A stretch of 64,000 nt of DNA from Hedera helix (lineage: Eukaryota; Streptophyta; Magnoliopsida; Apiales; Araliaceae): NCBI GenBank assembly GCA_947179155.2, contig OX359283.1, forward strand, positions 6,839,764 to 6,903,763, read 5' to 3'. This document shows, piece after piece, positions 1 through 12,061 of this stretch. Each line of letters starts with the position of its first letter. Position 1 is the stretch's first letter. The notes below the pieces were generated by a model. It had not been told where the DNA came from and made no database searches. It saw only the letters and a list, made by a program, of their open reading frames with translations. Position numbers and translations under genes: made by a program.

Positions 1-1713
1 AATAATAAATAAGGATAATTAAGTAATTAATTATTATTTAATCAGCATTAAATAATGATTAAGGGGAAATTAAGTTATTTAATTTAAATAAGGATAAATA
101 AATTAAATTTTATTTAATCTTAAACAATAATTAAAATTAATTAAATAATTAATTATTATTTAATTGACATTAAATAATAATTAAAGAGGATTAAAATGAG
201 TAAACTATTATTTAACTTCCTTAAATTAAATAATAGGTAAGGTTAATTACTTAGTTAACTATTAGTTGATTAATATTAAATTAAAGAAGGTTACAATGAA
301 TCAATAATTATTTATTATTTAATGATGATTAAATAATAAGTAAGTACAATTAGTTATTATTTATTTTAAATAATAACTAGAGTTAATTAATTAATTTCTA
401 TTAAACCAAGATTAAATAGTAATTAAATAGAGATTGAATTAATAAAATAAAATAAATTTAATTATATTTTAATTAAACAATTGTAATAAGTTGTTTAAAG
501 GTTAAATAAGTGTCCAACGCTTAAGAAAAATATTTTCTAACTTATTAAATTATTAACCTAATTTGATTGAGGGTCTATAAGGTTAATAATATTATTTCGA
601 CTAACGTAAATTATGTGTTAGTACTTATATGATAAATAAGTACCTTAGTGAGCGTATAGTTGTGCAAATACGCCGTACTAATTATTAGACCAACTTTATT
701 AATGTTAGGTCTTTTCAAAGCCAGTTAGTTAAAGCTAGACATATATTGTAGCTGAGCAGACAGGTAAGTTCCTTATCTCTAAACTCATTTCATTGAGCAA
801 ATTATTTATTTAAGCTTGAATTGTTATTTCCAAGCATGCTTTGAGTGGTTTAATTACTTTACAATTATTCCACATCGATATTATTGTTATTCGCACTTGT
901 TGCACTTGAAATTGTACAGTCATTGGCTTGTACTTAATTATTATTCTATTGTTTAAAGAACTGCTCAAAGTAGGTATAAGCCATTGTTCGGGTAGACATT
1001 TATGTTAAAGATTTTCAAAGCTATCAAAATCATTGAAGATGCGGATTCTTGGACTATTATGAACACCCCTTTATTATAGGGGAGTACCCTGTATCTAATA
1101 TTAGGTACAAAAATACAAAAATTAAATGTTATGCATACACATATTGTACTGAGGCTGATCCCCTCGGGTACATATTTCTGGTAGTAACCATTGGGTCAAC
1201 CTACTATTGACTCCAGTGGATATTTATAGTTCATAGTCTATTTGACTATCCTATTTTTAAAAGCAACTTATTATTCCTGCTTATGTTATTCACATTATTG
1301 AATTGTTCAGCTATTCCCTTTCATTCATGATATATTGTTCCTTGTTGTTATTTAAACTTGTTGAGCAAACTAGTTGCTCACTCTTGCTATATCATGAAAC
1401 CTTATTGCAGTACAACCCGAGACTTCGGGAAAGAACAAGGGTAAAGGAAAGATGAAGTAATAGACTTCGAGATGCAGCCCTGTAGTTAATTAAATTAATT
1501 GTTATGTAATATAAACCCTAAGTACTTTATTAAGGGTATTTGTGTACTTTTGTGTAAGGTTATCGTATCTTGGGACTAGTAACACCTTTTGAATGAACAA
1601 CATATGTTTATTATTCCGCATTTAGTTATTGTATGTTGCTTAGAGGTGAATGTTTATATTGGATCGTGATGACCGGATCCGGGTATTTGGAACCCGAATT
1701 TGGGGGCATCACA
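1..1713 (+). repeat. 5' LTR (partial) of the Gypsy element, family A-related
   Basis: The LTR ends at 1713 in GGGGGCATCACA, four bases before the primer site, so the right boundary is firm; the left is outside the window. Bases 1-470 are almost pure A/T with repeated inverted TTATTTAATAATAAATAA-like blocks. From about 480 to 790 it is clearly homologous to 41310-41600 in the family A solo LTR (shared ATTAACCTAATTTGATTGAG and AATTATGTGTTAGTACTTAT stretches). Confidence 0.85.
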
Positions 1714-1716
1714 GGT

Positions 1717-1728
1717 TGGTATCAGAGC
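1717..1728 (+). other. Primer binding site, initiator Met-tRNA
   Basis: TGGTATCAGAGC matches the complement of the 3' end of plant initiator methionine tRNA, the usual primer for plant LTR retrotransposons. It lies three bases after the LTR end at 1713, which fixes the LTR/internal boundary. Confidence 0.93.
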
Positions 1729-1947
1729 TGTAGGTTAGAAACGTTAGGATTGCAAAACCTAAGTTATAACCTTAGTATTAAACTCGTATTGAGTGTTAAG
1801 AGATAAATCGAGGAGATTTATCCTATGTGGTTTTGATGAATTGGGGAATTCATCGAGTCGAGTCGTACCCAATGAAATATAATCTCATTTCTTCAATGAA
1901 TATATTTTATTGTTGCACTGATGTTAGTTTTTCTGTTGTGTTGTAGG

Positions 1948-2757
1948 ATGGCTATAGGCGAGACGAGCGGAGCTCGAGAGGGCGTGGTATTCATTGATAT
2001 CCCAGTGGATACGCAGCAGTTGGTAGGGTATGCACCCGTTGCACCTGTAGCACCAGTAGGAGAGTCTGATCCGGAGGAGGATGATAGTAGGGATGCCGCG
2101 GAGCCCGTCAGGGGTGGGGTGATGAGGCCCTATAGTGAGGAGGAAGCCGAATCTGAGGATGAGGCCGATTCTGAGGATGACGAGCAGGAGGAGCCAGCAG
2201 AGTATGCTGATGGCATGGGCACTACTGCCAATGACATCATCGATACTTTGACTACTGCTAATGATGAGCTAGAGGAGAGGGTTCAGCACCTAGAGGAGCA
2301 GAACCAGATTCACCAGCAGACTGAGGAGCAATATAGAGATGCAGCTTACATGTTCTCTGGTGAGAACATGGAACTTAAGGAGAAGATGACCGATTTGCAG
2401 GCCAAAATTCAGCAGTTAGAGAGCGCTGCACCTCCGTTGGGTCCTACTGTGCAGCAGCTGATGATCCAGAATAGTCAGCTGAGGCAGACGGTGGAGAGAT
2501 TGGATGCTAGGGAGATGGCTAGTCAGACAGTTCTCCAGACAATCAGGGCTGAGCTTGATAGGAAGAGAGCTGCTAGGGTCGACACCTTAGAATATGCTCT
2601 TGGCACTTCGTTTGATCGACTGAGGCATCGGGTTAAGAGGCACCCTAGGGAGGCGGGTAACAGCAGACGCTGGATTCATCGTCGTACAGTGGAGGAGTTG
2701 GCCCAGCAGGCTTTACGCAGGGCTATTCGTAGGACTGTTCACCGCAGCAGGCGGTGA
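1948..2757 (+). CDS. Extra ORF upstream of gag: acidic, coiled-coil, basic-tail protein
   Basis: An intact ORF of 269 codons from the ATG at 1948 (278 if the ATG at 1921 is used). I do not recognise a family. From the N terminus it has a short neutral part with PVAPVAPV repeats, a strongly acidic segment rich in E and D (residues about 45-90), a long heptad-like coiled coil (about 95-215; LEERVQHLEEQ, LQAKIQQLE, RQTVERLD), and an Arg-rich tail ending in RRTVHRSRR. No zinc finger or membrane segment is visible. I prefer the 1948 start because the bases just before it (pyrimidine-rich, then TTGTAG/G) look like a 3' splice site. Extra ORFs before gag are known in Ogre/Tat elements but are not standard in chromoviruses. 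It is the only undamaged ORF of the element. Possible role in RNA or chromatin binding is inference only. Confidence 0.7.
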   Translation: MAIGETSGAREGVVFIDIPVDTQQLVGYAPVAPVAPVGESDPEEDDSRDAAEPVRGGVMRPYSEEEAESEDEADSEDDEQEEPAEYADGMGTTANDIIDTLTTANDELEERVQHLEEQNQIHQQTEEQYRDAAYMFSGENMELKEKMTDLQAKIQQLESAAPPLGPTVQQLMIQNSQLRQTVERLDAREMASQTVLQTIRAELDRKRAARVDTLEYALGTSFDRLRHRVKRHPREAGNSRRWIHRRTVEELAQQALRRAIRRTVHRSRR

Positions 2758-3153
2758 TTTATTATTGTTATCTTATTTGTACCTAGAAGTAGCGAGTCCC
2801 ACATTTTGTTTCTATTAGGGATGTTTCAGCTGTTGTAAGCCTTTATATTTTGATGTATGCATAGGATGTCAGTTAGACCCCAACTTTTGTTCTGTTAGGG
2901 GGGTTGATGATTGTGAATCCTCACTTTTGTTCGTCAGAGGATAGTCGTTATTAGGCAACTTGTGCCTTGAGCGTTTATAGAAGTATGCCACTTGTTGAAT
3001 CTGTACTAAAACATTGGTATATGAATATAAATGCAGTTATTTCCTTGTTTAAATCAAATATACTTGATATATAGTTTAAATTTAAATGTTAATTTGGCTA
3101 ACATAATGTGTAGAACTATAAGCATAAGTCTAAGATTTGCTCTTTAGCAGATC
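2758..3153 (+). other. Gap between the extra ORF and gag, possible intron
   Basis: About 400 AT-rich bases with no coding sense. They end in TTTGCTCTTTAGCAG immediately before the gag start, resembling a 3' splice site. A donor was not identified with confidence. Confidence 0.35.
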
Positions 3154-4566
3154 ATGCCGAGAGGTAGACCACGCAATCAACGTATCCCAGAGTCAGTGAG
3201 TGAGGTTGGGGATCAACCCAATCCTATGAGGATGTTTGCAGAAATGCTGGTGGAAGCCATGCAAACTAGACCCCCACCAGTGGTAGTACAACCAGCACCG
3301 CAGCCAGCGCCGCACTTGGCAAACTTTAAGGACTTCAAACTGGTTGGACCACCGGAGTTTCAGGGAACTCTAAACCTAATCGAAGCACAGACTTGGAACG
3401 AGGAAATGGAGAAGGTGTTCGAGGTCGCTAGGGTGGCCGAAGCACAGAAGACTAGTTTCGCTACCTTCATGATGAAGGGGGAGGCGAACTACTGATGGAA
3501 GGCCAACAAGGGCCGTGCGGGAGAAGGCGTCATCACCTGGGAACGCTTTAAGGAAATGTTTCTAGAAAACTACTTTCCAGAAAGCATGCAACAAGAAATG
3601 GAGGTGAAATTCCTCGAGCTAAAACAGAGGAGTATATCTGTGGCCGAGTATGCGGCCAAGTTTAATGAGTTGGCAAGGTTTGCAACTCATCAAGTGGATA
3701 CGGAGGCTAGGAAGGCTCGGAGGTTTAAGCTGGGACTGAAGCCGTGGGTGTACCATTCTGTAGCGGTATTAAAAATCAAGAGCTTTGCAGAGCTATTGGA
3801 AAGGGCAATCATTGCAGAGGGTGGCAGTGAGGCCCTGGCTAAATTCAACCAGGAGAAGAAGAAAGGTCATGAAGGACAGAAGACGGGGAGCAGTGGAAGC
3901 AGCAACCCCAATAAACGAAAGTGGAATGAGAGTCAATCGTCCGGAGGTAACAAATCTGGAGGAGAGGCTAAGAAAGTGGGCAAATGCAACAATTGTGGTA
4001 AGAACCACTCGGGCGAATGCTTGAAAGGGAAGAGTGTTTGCTATAGCTGCGGACAGCCAGGGCACATGGCTCCACAATGCCCGAAGAAGATTAAGGGAGT
4101 ATGTTTCTCCTGTGGAGCAACCGATCATCATGCCAAGGACTGCCCAAAGAGGAAGGGAGACGCTGGGAGTGGTAACAGAGGCAACAGCAACAACAACAAC
4201 AACAATAACAACAGGCTGAGCATTGGAGGGCCAGCCAGCCAGACCAACCGACCCACAGCGCGCACCTTCAACATGACTGTGCAGGATGCAGTCGACTCCA
4301 AGGACGTGGTGTCAGGTATCATCCCGATCAATTATATTAATGCATATGTATTGTTTGATTTGGGTGCTACCTACTCATTTATTTCTGAAGATTTTGCTAA
4401 GAGATTAGATTTACCTCAAGAAAAGCTAGAACACCCTATTAACGTAGAAGTAGCAAACAAAGAAATCATTCCCATAGACTACATTCATAGGAACTGTTGT
4501 GCTGAATTACGAGGGTTTAGACTTAACGTAGATTTGATACCGATTCGTCTGGGGAGTTTGATGTAA
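3154..4566 (+). pseudogene. gag: Gypsy gag and protease, interrupted
   Basis: Frame 1 from the ATG at 3154 encodes a Gag capsid region with the family-typical tract around the position AEAQKTSFATFMMKGEA, then a TGA at 3493-3495, then continues in the same frame to 4566. The nucleocapsid has three zinc knuckles between about 3981 and 4140: CNNCGKNHSGEC, CYSCGQPGHMAPQC and CFSCGATDHHAKDC. A run of Asn from an AAC microsatellite follows (about 4190-4212). The retropepsin-like protease begins near 4300; its catalytic site reads FDLGATYSF, so the residue after Asp is Leu rather than the usual Ser or Thr. The frame is lost near 4560 in a run of G, where one base appears to be missing, and the protease C terminus continues in frame 3 at 4575. 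Gag packages RNA in virus-like particles; this copy could not make the full protein. Confidence 0.88.
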
Positions 4567-4574
4567 TCTTAGGG

Positions 4575-7556
4575 ATGGATTGGCTATCGAGTCACGGGGC
4601 GGTTATTGACTGTAAGAAGAAGTGTGTGCACTTAAAGACTCCGAATAAGTCCAAAGTTATATTTTACGGTAGTAAATCGCCGAGACAATCAAGTTGTTTG
4701 ACAATGATGCAAGCACGAAAGTTGCTCAGGAAAGGGTGCGTAGGTTATTTGGCTCATGTGGTCGATACTCAACGTGTCGAGGGCGAACTGAGTCAGATAC
4801 CTGTTGTACGGGAATTCGCTGATGTTTTCCCAGAAGAGATTCCGGGGTTACCGCCGGACAGAGAAGTGGAGTTTGTTATTGATTTGGTACCGGGAACCAC
4901 ACCGATATCAAAGGCGTCGTATCGTATGGCACCAGTAGAAATGAAAGAATTGATGGTTCAGCTGCAGGAACTGTTAGATAAAGGTTACATCAGACCAAGC
5001 GTGTCACCATGGGGAGCGTCGGTTCTGTTTGTAAAGAAGAAGGATGGTTCGATGAGGCTTTGTATTGATTACCGGGAGTTGAACAAGGTCACCATTAAGA
5101 ACAGATATCCGCTGCCCAGAATTGATGATCTGTTTGATCAACTTAAGGGAGCGAAATACTTTTCGAAAATAGATTTGAGGACGGGTTATCATCAACTGAA
5201 GGTGAGGGAGGAGGATATCCCGAAAACGGCATTCAGAACTCGTTATGGTCATTTCGAGTTTCTAGTGATGTCATTTGGACTGACGAATGCACCAGTGGCA
5301 TTCATGGATATGATGAACAGAGTGTTCAAGCAGTACTTGGACAAGTTCGTGGTCGTATTCATTGATGACATATTGGTGTATTCGAAGATGGAGGAAGAAC
5401 ATGCAGAACACTTACGGATCGCATTGGAGGCTTTGAGAAGGGAGAAGATGTACGCTAAGTTTTCGAAGTGTGAATTTTGGTTGCAAAGGGTGCAGTTTCT
5501 AGGTCATGTTATCGACAAAGACGGTGTTTCGGTGGATCCAGCAAAGGTGGAGGCAGTTATCAATTGGGAACAACCGAAGACGCCGACTGAGATCAGGAGT
5601 TTCTTAGGGTTAGCGGGGTATTATCGGAGATTCATTCAGGATTTTTGAAAGATAGCATCACCGTTGACCAATCTTACCCGAAAGACTGTGAAGTTTGTTT
5701 GGTCGGAGAAGTGCGAGGAAAGTTTTATGGAGTTAAAGAAGAGGTTGAGCCAGGCACCAGTGTTGGCTTTACCGGACGACACGGGAGGGTTCGTAGTGTA
5801 CAGTGATGCGTCACACAAGGGTCTTGGGTGTGTGCTAATGCAACACGGCAAGGTCATTGCGTATGCGTCACGTCAGTTAAAGGATTATGAGAAGGGTTAC
5901 CCGACTCATGACCTGGAGTTAGCAGCGGTAGTTTTTGCCCTGAAGATTTGGAGGCACTACCTATATGGCGAGAAGTGTGAGATATATACAGATCATAAAG
6001 GTCTGAAATATATCTTCACTCAGAAGGAGTTGAATATGAGGCAGCGCCGATGGTTAGAATTGATCAAAGACTACGACTGTGAGATTCTGTACCATCCGGG
6101 CAAGGCCAATGTAGTAGCAGATGCCTTGAGCAGAAAAGGCAAGGAGAAGTTGTTGAAGCTAACAAGTCAGGAAAAGTTGGTGAGTGATTTTGAACGTTTG
6201 GAGTTGGAGATCAAATATCCGATGGAGCCAGACGAGAAGTTATTTACAGTATCAGCAAGCCCTACCTTATTAGACAAGATCAAAGAGGCTCAGGAAAAGG
6301 ATGAAGATTGTGATAGTATTAAGAAGCGACTTGCTGAAGGCGAGGAGCTTAAGTACAAGATTGATAGCACAGGGTTGCTAAGGTTTGAAGGGAGAGTCTG
6401 GGTACCGTTAGATCTAGAGCTTCAGGAAGAGATTCTTCAGGAAGCTCACAGTACAAGGTACTCAGTACATCCCGGGAGTACGAAGATGTATCAGGATTTA
6501 AGGAAATATTTTTGGTGGCCGAATATGAAGAAGGAGGTGGCAGAATGTGTCAGTCGATGTCTGACATGCCAGCGGGTTAAAGCAGAGCATCAGCGGCCGA
6601 GCGGACTGCTCCAACCACTAGAGATTCCCGAGTGGAAGTGGGAGCACATCACGATGGATTTTGTGGGGGGTTTGCCACCAACACATAAAGGTTTGGACGC
6701 CATCTGGGTAATAGTGGATCATCTGACCAAGTCAGCTCATTTTCTACCTATCAGAATACGGTACAATCTGGAGCAGTTAGCGAAGCTGTATGTGAAGGAG
6801 ATAGTGTCACGACATGGAGTACCGGTATCGATTGTGTCCGACAGAGATCCGCGCTTCACGTCAAATTTTTGGAAAAGTCTGCAAGTAAGGATGGGTACAC
6901 AGTTGAGGTTAAGCACCGCGTACCATCCTCAAACTGACGGCCAGAGCGAGCGAACGATTCAGACCTTAGAGGATATGCTCCGAGCGGTCGTGATGGACCT
7001 AAAGGGCAGTTGGGATGACCATTTGCCACTGGTGGAGTTCGCTTACAATAACAGCTACCACACTAGTATCAGTATGCCACCATACGAAGCGCTTTATGGA
7101 AGAAAATGTCGAACACCGTTGTGTTGGGACGAGGTCGGTGAACGAAGACTGCTTGGACCTGAAATGGTGCAGCAGACTGCAGACACAGTACAACTTATCA
7201 GGAATCGACTGGTAGCAGCTCAAGATCGTCAAAAGAAGTACGCGGATTTGCATCGCCAAAAGCGGGATTTCGACGTGGGCAGTTTCGTATTTCTGAAGGT
7301 ATCTCCCTGGAAGGGGAAGATCCGTTTTGGTAAGAAGGGCAAGCTGAGCCCTAGGTTCATAGGACCTTTTGAAATCTTGAGGCGAGTCGGTGAAGTGGCG
7401 TACGAGGTAGCATTACCTCCTGAACTGGAGCACATTCACAACGTGTTTCATGTGTCAGTGTTACGGCCGTATAAACCGGACTACAAGCACGTTATCTCCT
7501 ATGAACCAATTCAAGTCAAGAAGGACTTATCATATGAAGAAGTTGAATTATATTAA
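4575..7556 (+). pseudogene. pol: Gypsy pol: RT, RNase H, integrase; one stop, truncated C terminus
   Basis: Frame 3 encodes the end of the protease, then reverse transcriptase (fingers and palm with KKKDGSMRLCIDYRELNK; catalytic FIDD at codons about 262-265, nt 5358-5369), then a TGA at 5646-5648 inside a conserved FI.DF. motif, and again in the same frame RNase H (YSDAS, DLELAA, YTDHKGL, VADALSRK, nt about 5790-6130). Integrase follows, with an HHCC zinc-binding domain (H..H near 6445-6475, CLTCQRVK near 6560-6580) and a D-D-E core (MDFVGG near 6655, SDRDPRF near 6838, QSERTIQ near 6945), and the GPY-like segment FIGPFEILRRVGEVAYEVAL. It stops at SYEEVELY where a chromodomain is expected, so the chromodomain is absent. 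Apart from one stop and the lost end, coding identity to active elements seems well preserved. Confidence 0.92.
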
Positions 7557-8682
7557 AAATATATATAATTTATTATAACATTTAATCATTTGGATACATG
7601 GAATAAAAATAAATTTTAAAATCAAAAGTTGTATAACTGTGTCTCGACGTAGTTTTTCTTCTTCAACATCGCGCCTCGGCCCATTCCTGCCCAAAAAATT
7701 CCTGCAGTCTTTCTTATTTTTAAAGCTATTTTGGAAAATCACAACTTACAAACTACACTTCCAATGACCTCTAAATGTGTACAAAACACAGAGTATACTA
7801 TGTAATATTTTAGAAAAAATAATACATCTATATAATAACTCCTTTAAATTATAATTCCATATAACCAAAAGTAAGCATTTAATACATATTTTGGTTGAAA
7901 CCCAGTTTAATGAAAAACTTTTCAAAACCGCTTTGGGTCTAGAATGATCTTATACATATGCATGCATATAAACTTCCATCAATGGATCATGAATTCTTAA
8001 GTTTTGATAAAATAACCTTCGCTAAGGCATTTCTTCAAACAGTTAGCATGCATGCTCATAAAATCTAGATTTCATGCAATGAATACATAACACAAAAGGT
8101 CCAAACGTCGTCCCAACCTTATACCTTCAGAATCCTACATGATTCTCAAGAATGAACCTCCTACAAACAACAAATTCATAACCAAAATCATTATAATCAA
8201 CTAATTTCTACACATTTACTAGGGAAATGAATTTATACCCTTGCTTGAAATTTGAATTGATGAATTTGTTTGGATTCTAACACTTGATGAAATTTCTTAC
8301 AATGCTCTTCAAATTCCGCTTCATACAATAAATTCTAATCAAAATCTTTCAAATTCTTGATGGAAATGGTAGTAAAGATAATGAGCTTTTGGTTTTGATA
8401 GTTTTAGGAACTTAGGAATTTCATGTATCCTAATAATTGATTTGGGAGCATTTCACAATGCTATAAAATCCCATTAAGACTCCCCTTTGCTTTTTTACAC
8501 CCACATACTATATTGGTAGGTGGCAGGTCCACCAGTTCACACATAACCCACTATCCAAAAGGAATGAGCATATACATAATTCCACCAACTCATTTTTAGC
8601 ATTTTGTTAACTTACCCAATATACACACATTACATACGTGCATTTCAACAGCACACACATTTCATACAATAGCATAAATATA

Positions 8683-8717
<35 letters not shown>

Positions 8718-8943
8718 AAAGTAGTATGCTATCAAGCCAATCACATTTGATGTGACATGCAAATACTTTGTAATTTTATTCAATTTATTAATCAAAGTAT
8801 CAAGGCATTTCTTTATTCATGATTAATTGACTGAATTAATTATATGAATAAACCCATAGTTTTTAGCAATGCTTTTAGAATTATAATGTTGATTATGCTA
8901 ATGAGATCTAAATTCAAGATAGCTCAAAACTAAAATGGAGATT
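7557..8943. other. Unclassified AT-rich sequence, possibly part of a minus-strand LTR
   Basis: No ORF or protein similarity is visible. The stretch 8100-8500 (short T/C-rich clusters, AAATTC repeats) looks like the leader region of LTRs on the minus strand elsewhere in this window, but I could not define TG..CA ends, a primer site or a TSD. The change at about 7550-7560 from Gypsy coding to this sequence is the truncation point of the Gypsy element. Confidence 0.3.
8685..8715. repeat. (AC)n microsatellite
   Basis: Uninterrupted AC dinucleotide run of about 15 units. Confidence 0.97.
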
Positions 8944-10277
8944 TGTAATGACCCCGAAATTCGACCCATCTAATTACCTTAAACTTCGTATTTATTATCC
9001 ATTATTTTCATTACGTCCAAATTTCGGTTCGTTAATAAATCTTTAATCTCCTTATTTAACCCATTATTTGACATTACCGTCATCAATTACCAAATTTTCG
9101 GTATAAATTTTTCTTTTTCTCAATTCAATCATTGTATTAAACTATTTGATCATTTAAAATTTTACATCTGGATCCTAGTCCCTAAATCGCAACATTTACT
9201 TTTTCTTTCCTTTCTTGTATCATAAAGCTCGGTATTCAAATTTTAATATCATTCATATCCATACAAATATTCTTTGTTTCATGATTCATCATCAAATATA
9301 TAATAGTCTCTATCATAATATTCATGTTGAACAACTTCAGTTCACAGTTTAACTGTACGCATCATATTTAGATACCACTTATCTGTACATATAGCATATC
9401 AAAGTAACTTGGTAATTTTAGCCATATTGATTTATAATATTAAAATATATTAACAGTCACAACCTTCCTTGGTAAACCGTCTTTACATAATCTGATATTC
9501 TTAAAATTTATTTCTTTCCTACAAAAATGTATATTAAGCAAGTAATAAGCACAACGGCTCAGCAAGTTCAACAGTTTATGTTTCACGTAGCACATACCTT
9601 AATATGCTCAGTGTGTGTCATACATCATGTGCTTGTGCTTCTACTATAGCATTATATCTCACATCATCGCACAAAATACACATAATTGTCATATTAGCCA
9701 CAGATCACATAACACATAATTTATATGCATTTAACAAGTATTAACATATCATAACAGACAATATTTAACATTAAAGGACTGAAGAACTTGCCTGGATTAT
9801 GGCATTAAATAATAAATACCCTTTTTATATTGCTCCTCGTACAACCTATGATCATAAAATAATCAAATAATAATTATTCATCTCTTTATGATATTAATTT
9901 CCTTAATTAATATCATCTATAGAATAATTAACCCTACCCATCGATTTATTTTAGGGTACCAGGTCAATAAATAAATAATATGGTTAATTATATTAACCTT
10001 GTCCCGTAAAATATTAATATAACTTAATATCAAACACATTTAATACAGACAACCCGACTCATCGGATAAACTTTAGCATATCTGGTTGTCCAAAAATTTT
10101 ATTTAATCATTTGCTAACCCTTAAACTTAATAGATTAATATTTAAAATATTTAAATATTAATCTCCAATATTTAATATTTTTACAAAAATATTAAATTTA
10201 ATGCCCAAATATCATTTCTATATTTTTAGTATTTTTCTATAATTTTTAAACATTTATTTCATTAAAAACTAATTTTT

Positions 10278-10482
10278 GGGAGCATTTTGGTAATTTTCGC
10301 GGCCTTAGGGACATAACCGGAATTTCCAGGAAAGTCCAGGGGCATTTTTGTAATTTCCGTAGCTTTAGGGACTCATTCAGTATTTTCTGGAAAGACGGGG
10401 GGCAAAACCGTAATTTTCTAGGCTAAGGGACACGTTCGGTATTTCCTGAAAAGGGCAGGGGCACGCTGGTAATTTCACCGCG
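10278..10482 (-). repeat. Tandem repeat of about 60 bp in family B LTR
   Basis: Roughly four diverged units, each with GGGGCA, then GTAATTT, then an AGGGACA-like block and a TTTCC/GGAAA block. The same array is at 23262-23465 in the other family B copy. Confidence 0.8.
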
Positions 10483-10492
10483 TCATTGGTCG

Positions 10493-10660
10493 TCGCGTAT
10501 TGCGCGCGGCCTCTCCCTTACGCTAGCCAAACGACGTCATTTGGCCTGGCATCAACAAAAACCCAGCCGCGCATGGCGCGGCTTCCCTTTTCAGCGCCCA
10601 AAACGACACCATTTAGTACCCGACATTCGAAAAAAAAGTGGCGCGGCGGCCCTTTTTCTT
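10493..10660 (-). repeat. CG-rich palindrome cluster in family B LTR
   Basis: GC-rich island inside an AT-rich LTR. It alternates CGCGCAT.GCGCGG-type inverted repeats with AAACGACGTCATTTGG/AAAACGACACCATTT-type ones. Equivalent cluster at 23088-23250 and related clusters in family A. Confidence 0.75.
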
Positions 10661-11971
10661 TCTTCTCCATTTCCGTTAACAGTAGCCACCCCCAAACACA
10701 AAATACACCATTTTGATCCAAAATTCCACAACAAAATCATTCCAAAAATTACATAATTCATATATATATATACATCCTAAAATTATTTAGAATAATTATC
10801 CTAATTATTTACAAATTTTCCACAATTTTGTTTTATCATCAAAATTCTAAAATAAAACAATTAAAATTCTTTTATCCTTCCAAAGCTTTGCAAATCCTTC
10901 TTTGAAAGTACCAAAATTCTTCCTCTTGGTGGTGGCTATGGCGGTTGCCGGCTGTGGGTGGTGGTGGCTTCGGTTGGGAGGAAGAAGAGATAGAGTTGTG
11001 TTTTTTTTTTGGTTTTCTGTTTCTCCTTTTTGTTTTCTTTTGTTTGCTATTTATAACCAAAGCCAACGTTGGCAAAAATTCAATCCACCGACTTATCATA
11101 CCTACCAACCGACTTTGTTGTTTCTCGGACATTCCAAAATCATGCACTTTAATGAATTTAATACATTACGTAGTTATTACGTGTAATAAATATTTTATAT
11201 AATGTATATTTATTTTAATTCACCAAAAATCATAATATGATTTATAAATAATATTAATACCTCTTTTAGATACTTTACTTGACAAATTTTGTACACGCAT
11301 AATGACATGCATGTAATTATATGAGGTAATTTATACCTCCAAAATTCATAAAATAATTCATATAACATATAAAAAATTATTTTTCATAATTTTTCACTTC
11401 GTTATTTGGACAACATGTTACACTAACATGTTCACGTTTCTGAAATATTATTCTTCATAAAAGTCATAATAATTCCATTATCCATAAATATAATTTTTAA
11501 TAATTCAAAACATTCCTTTTTCTCATTTATTTTTATTTTTTTACTATTTACACTAACTTTTCTTATATAAATTATATAATTTATTATTATATAATTTACA
11601 TAATTACCTTATTCTTATATAATTTTCATTTTACACAAAAATACAATTTGTAAAATTTTCCTTCTATCCTTATTCAATTTAATCCTCTTATATAAATTAT
11701 ATAATTATTTTTATATAATTTATACAATTATTATTTTCTTCATACGTCACTTTACTTTCCTTATATAAATTATATAATTTATTATATAATTTATATAATT
11801 ACTTTTCTTCTCAATTAATTTCTAAACTCCCTCCATAATTCTTAATTAAATCTAAATTCAATAATTATAATTTTACTAACTCCCTCATTAACCTTTCATA
11901 AATTTTCGGATTAATTTAATTATTAATCCCATTATTTTCAAAATTAATAAAATTTATAATTATCAATTAAT

Positions 11972-11974
<3 letters not shown>

Positions 11975-12059
<85 letters not shown>
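11975..12059. repeat. (AC)n followed by (AT)n microsatellite
   Basis: AC run 11975-12012 passes directly into an AT run to 12059, within the family B solo LTR. Confidence 0.97.

Positions 12060-12061
<2 letters not shown>

Larger units (their letters stand above)
1..7556 (+). mobile_element. Ty3/Gypsy LTR retrotransposon, chromovirus-like, 5' and 3' incomplete
   Basis: The order seen is LTR (to 1713), primer site (1717), extra ORF (1948-2757), gag with zinc knuckles, protease, reverse transcriptase, RNase H, integrase. That order (integrase last) defines Ty3/Gypsy. The protein ends exactly where a chromodomain would begin, which suggests the Tekay/Del chromovirus branch; this branch call is inference. 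The left LTR runs off the window. No 3' LTR or polypurine tract follows 7556, so the right end was lost by deletion or replacement. Two in-frame stops (3493-3495, 5646-5648) and a one-base frameshift near 4560 show it is non-autonomous today. Its LTR is related to family A LTRs at 26531-42304. Confidence 0.92.

Noticed and set aside
1717..1728. tRNA gene fragment
   Set aside because: Only the 12-base primer complement is present, next to an LTR; no tRNA fold around this or the other primer sites.
3785..4331. Overlapping ORFs in other frames and on the minus strand within Gypsy gag
   Set aside because: Shadows of the gag frame, which alone shows zinc knuckles and protease.
10486..11202. Cluster of short ORFs on both strands
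   Set aside because: Caused by the locally GC-rich part of the family B solo LTR; no domain and not conserved as protein in the 21368-24776 copy.
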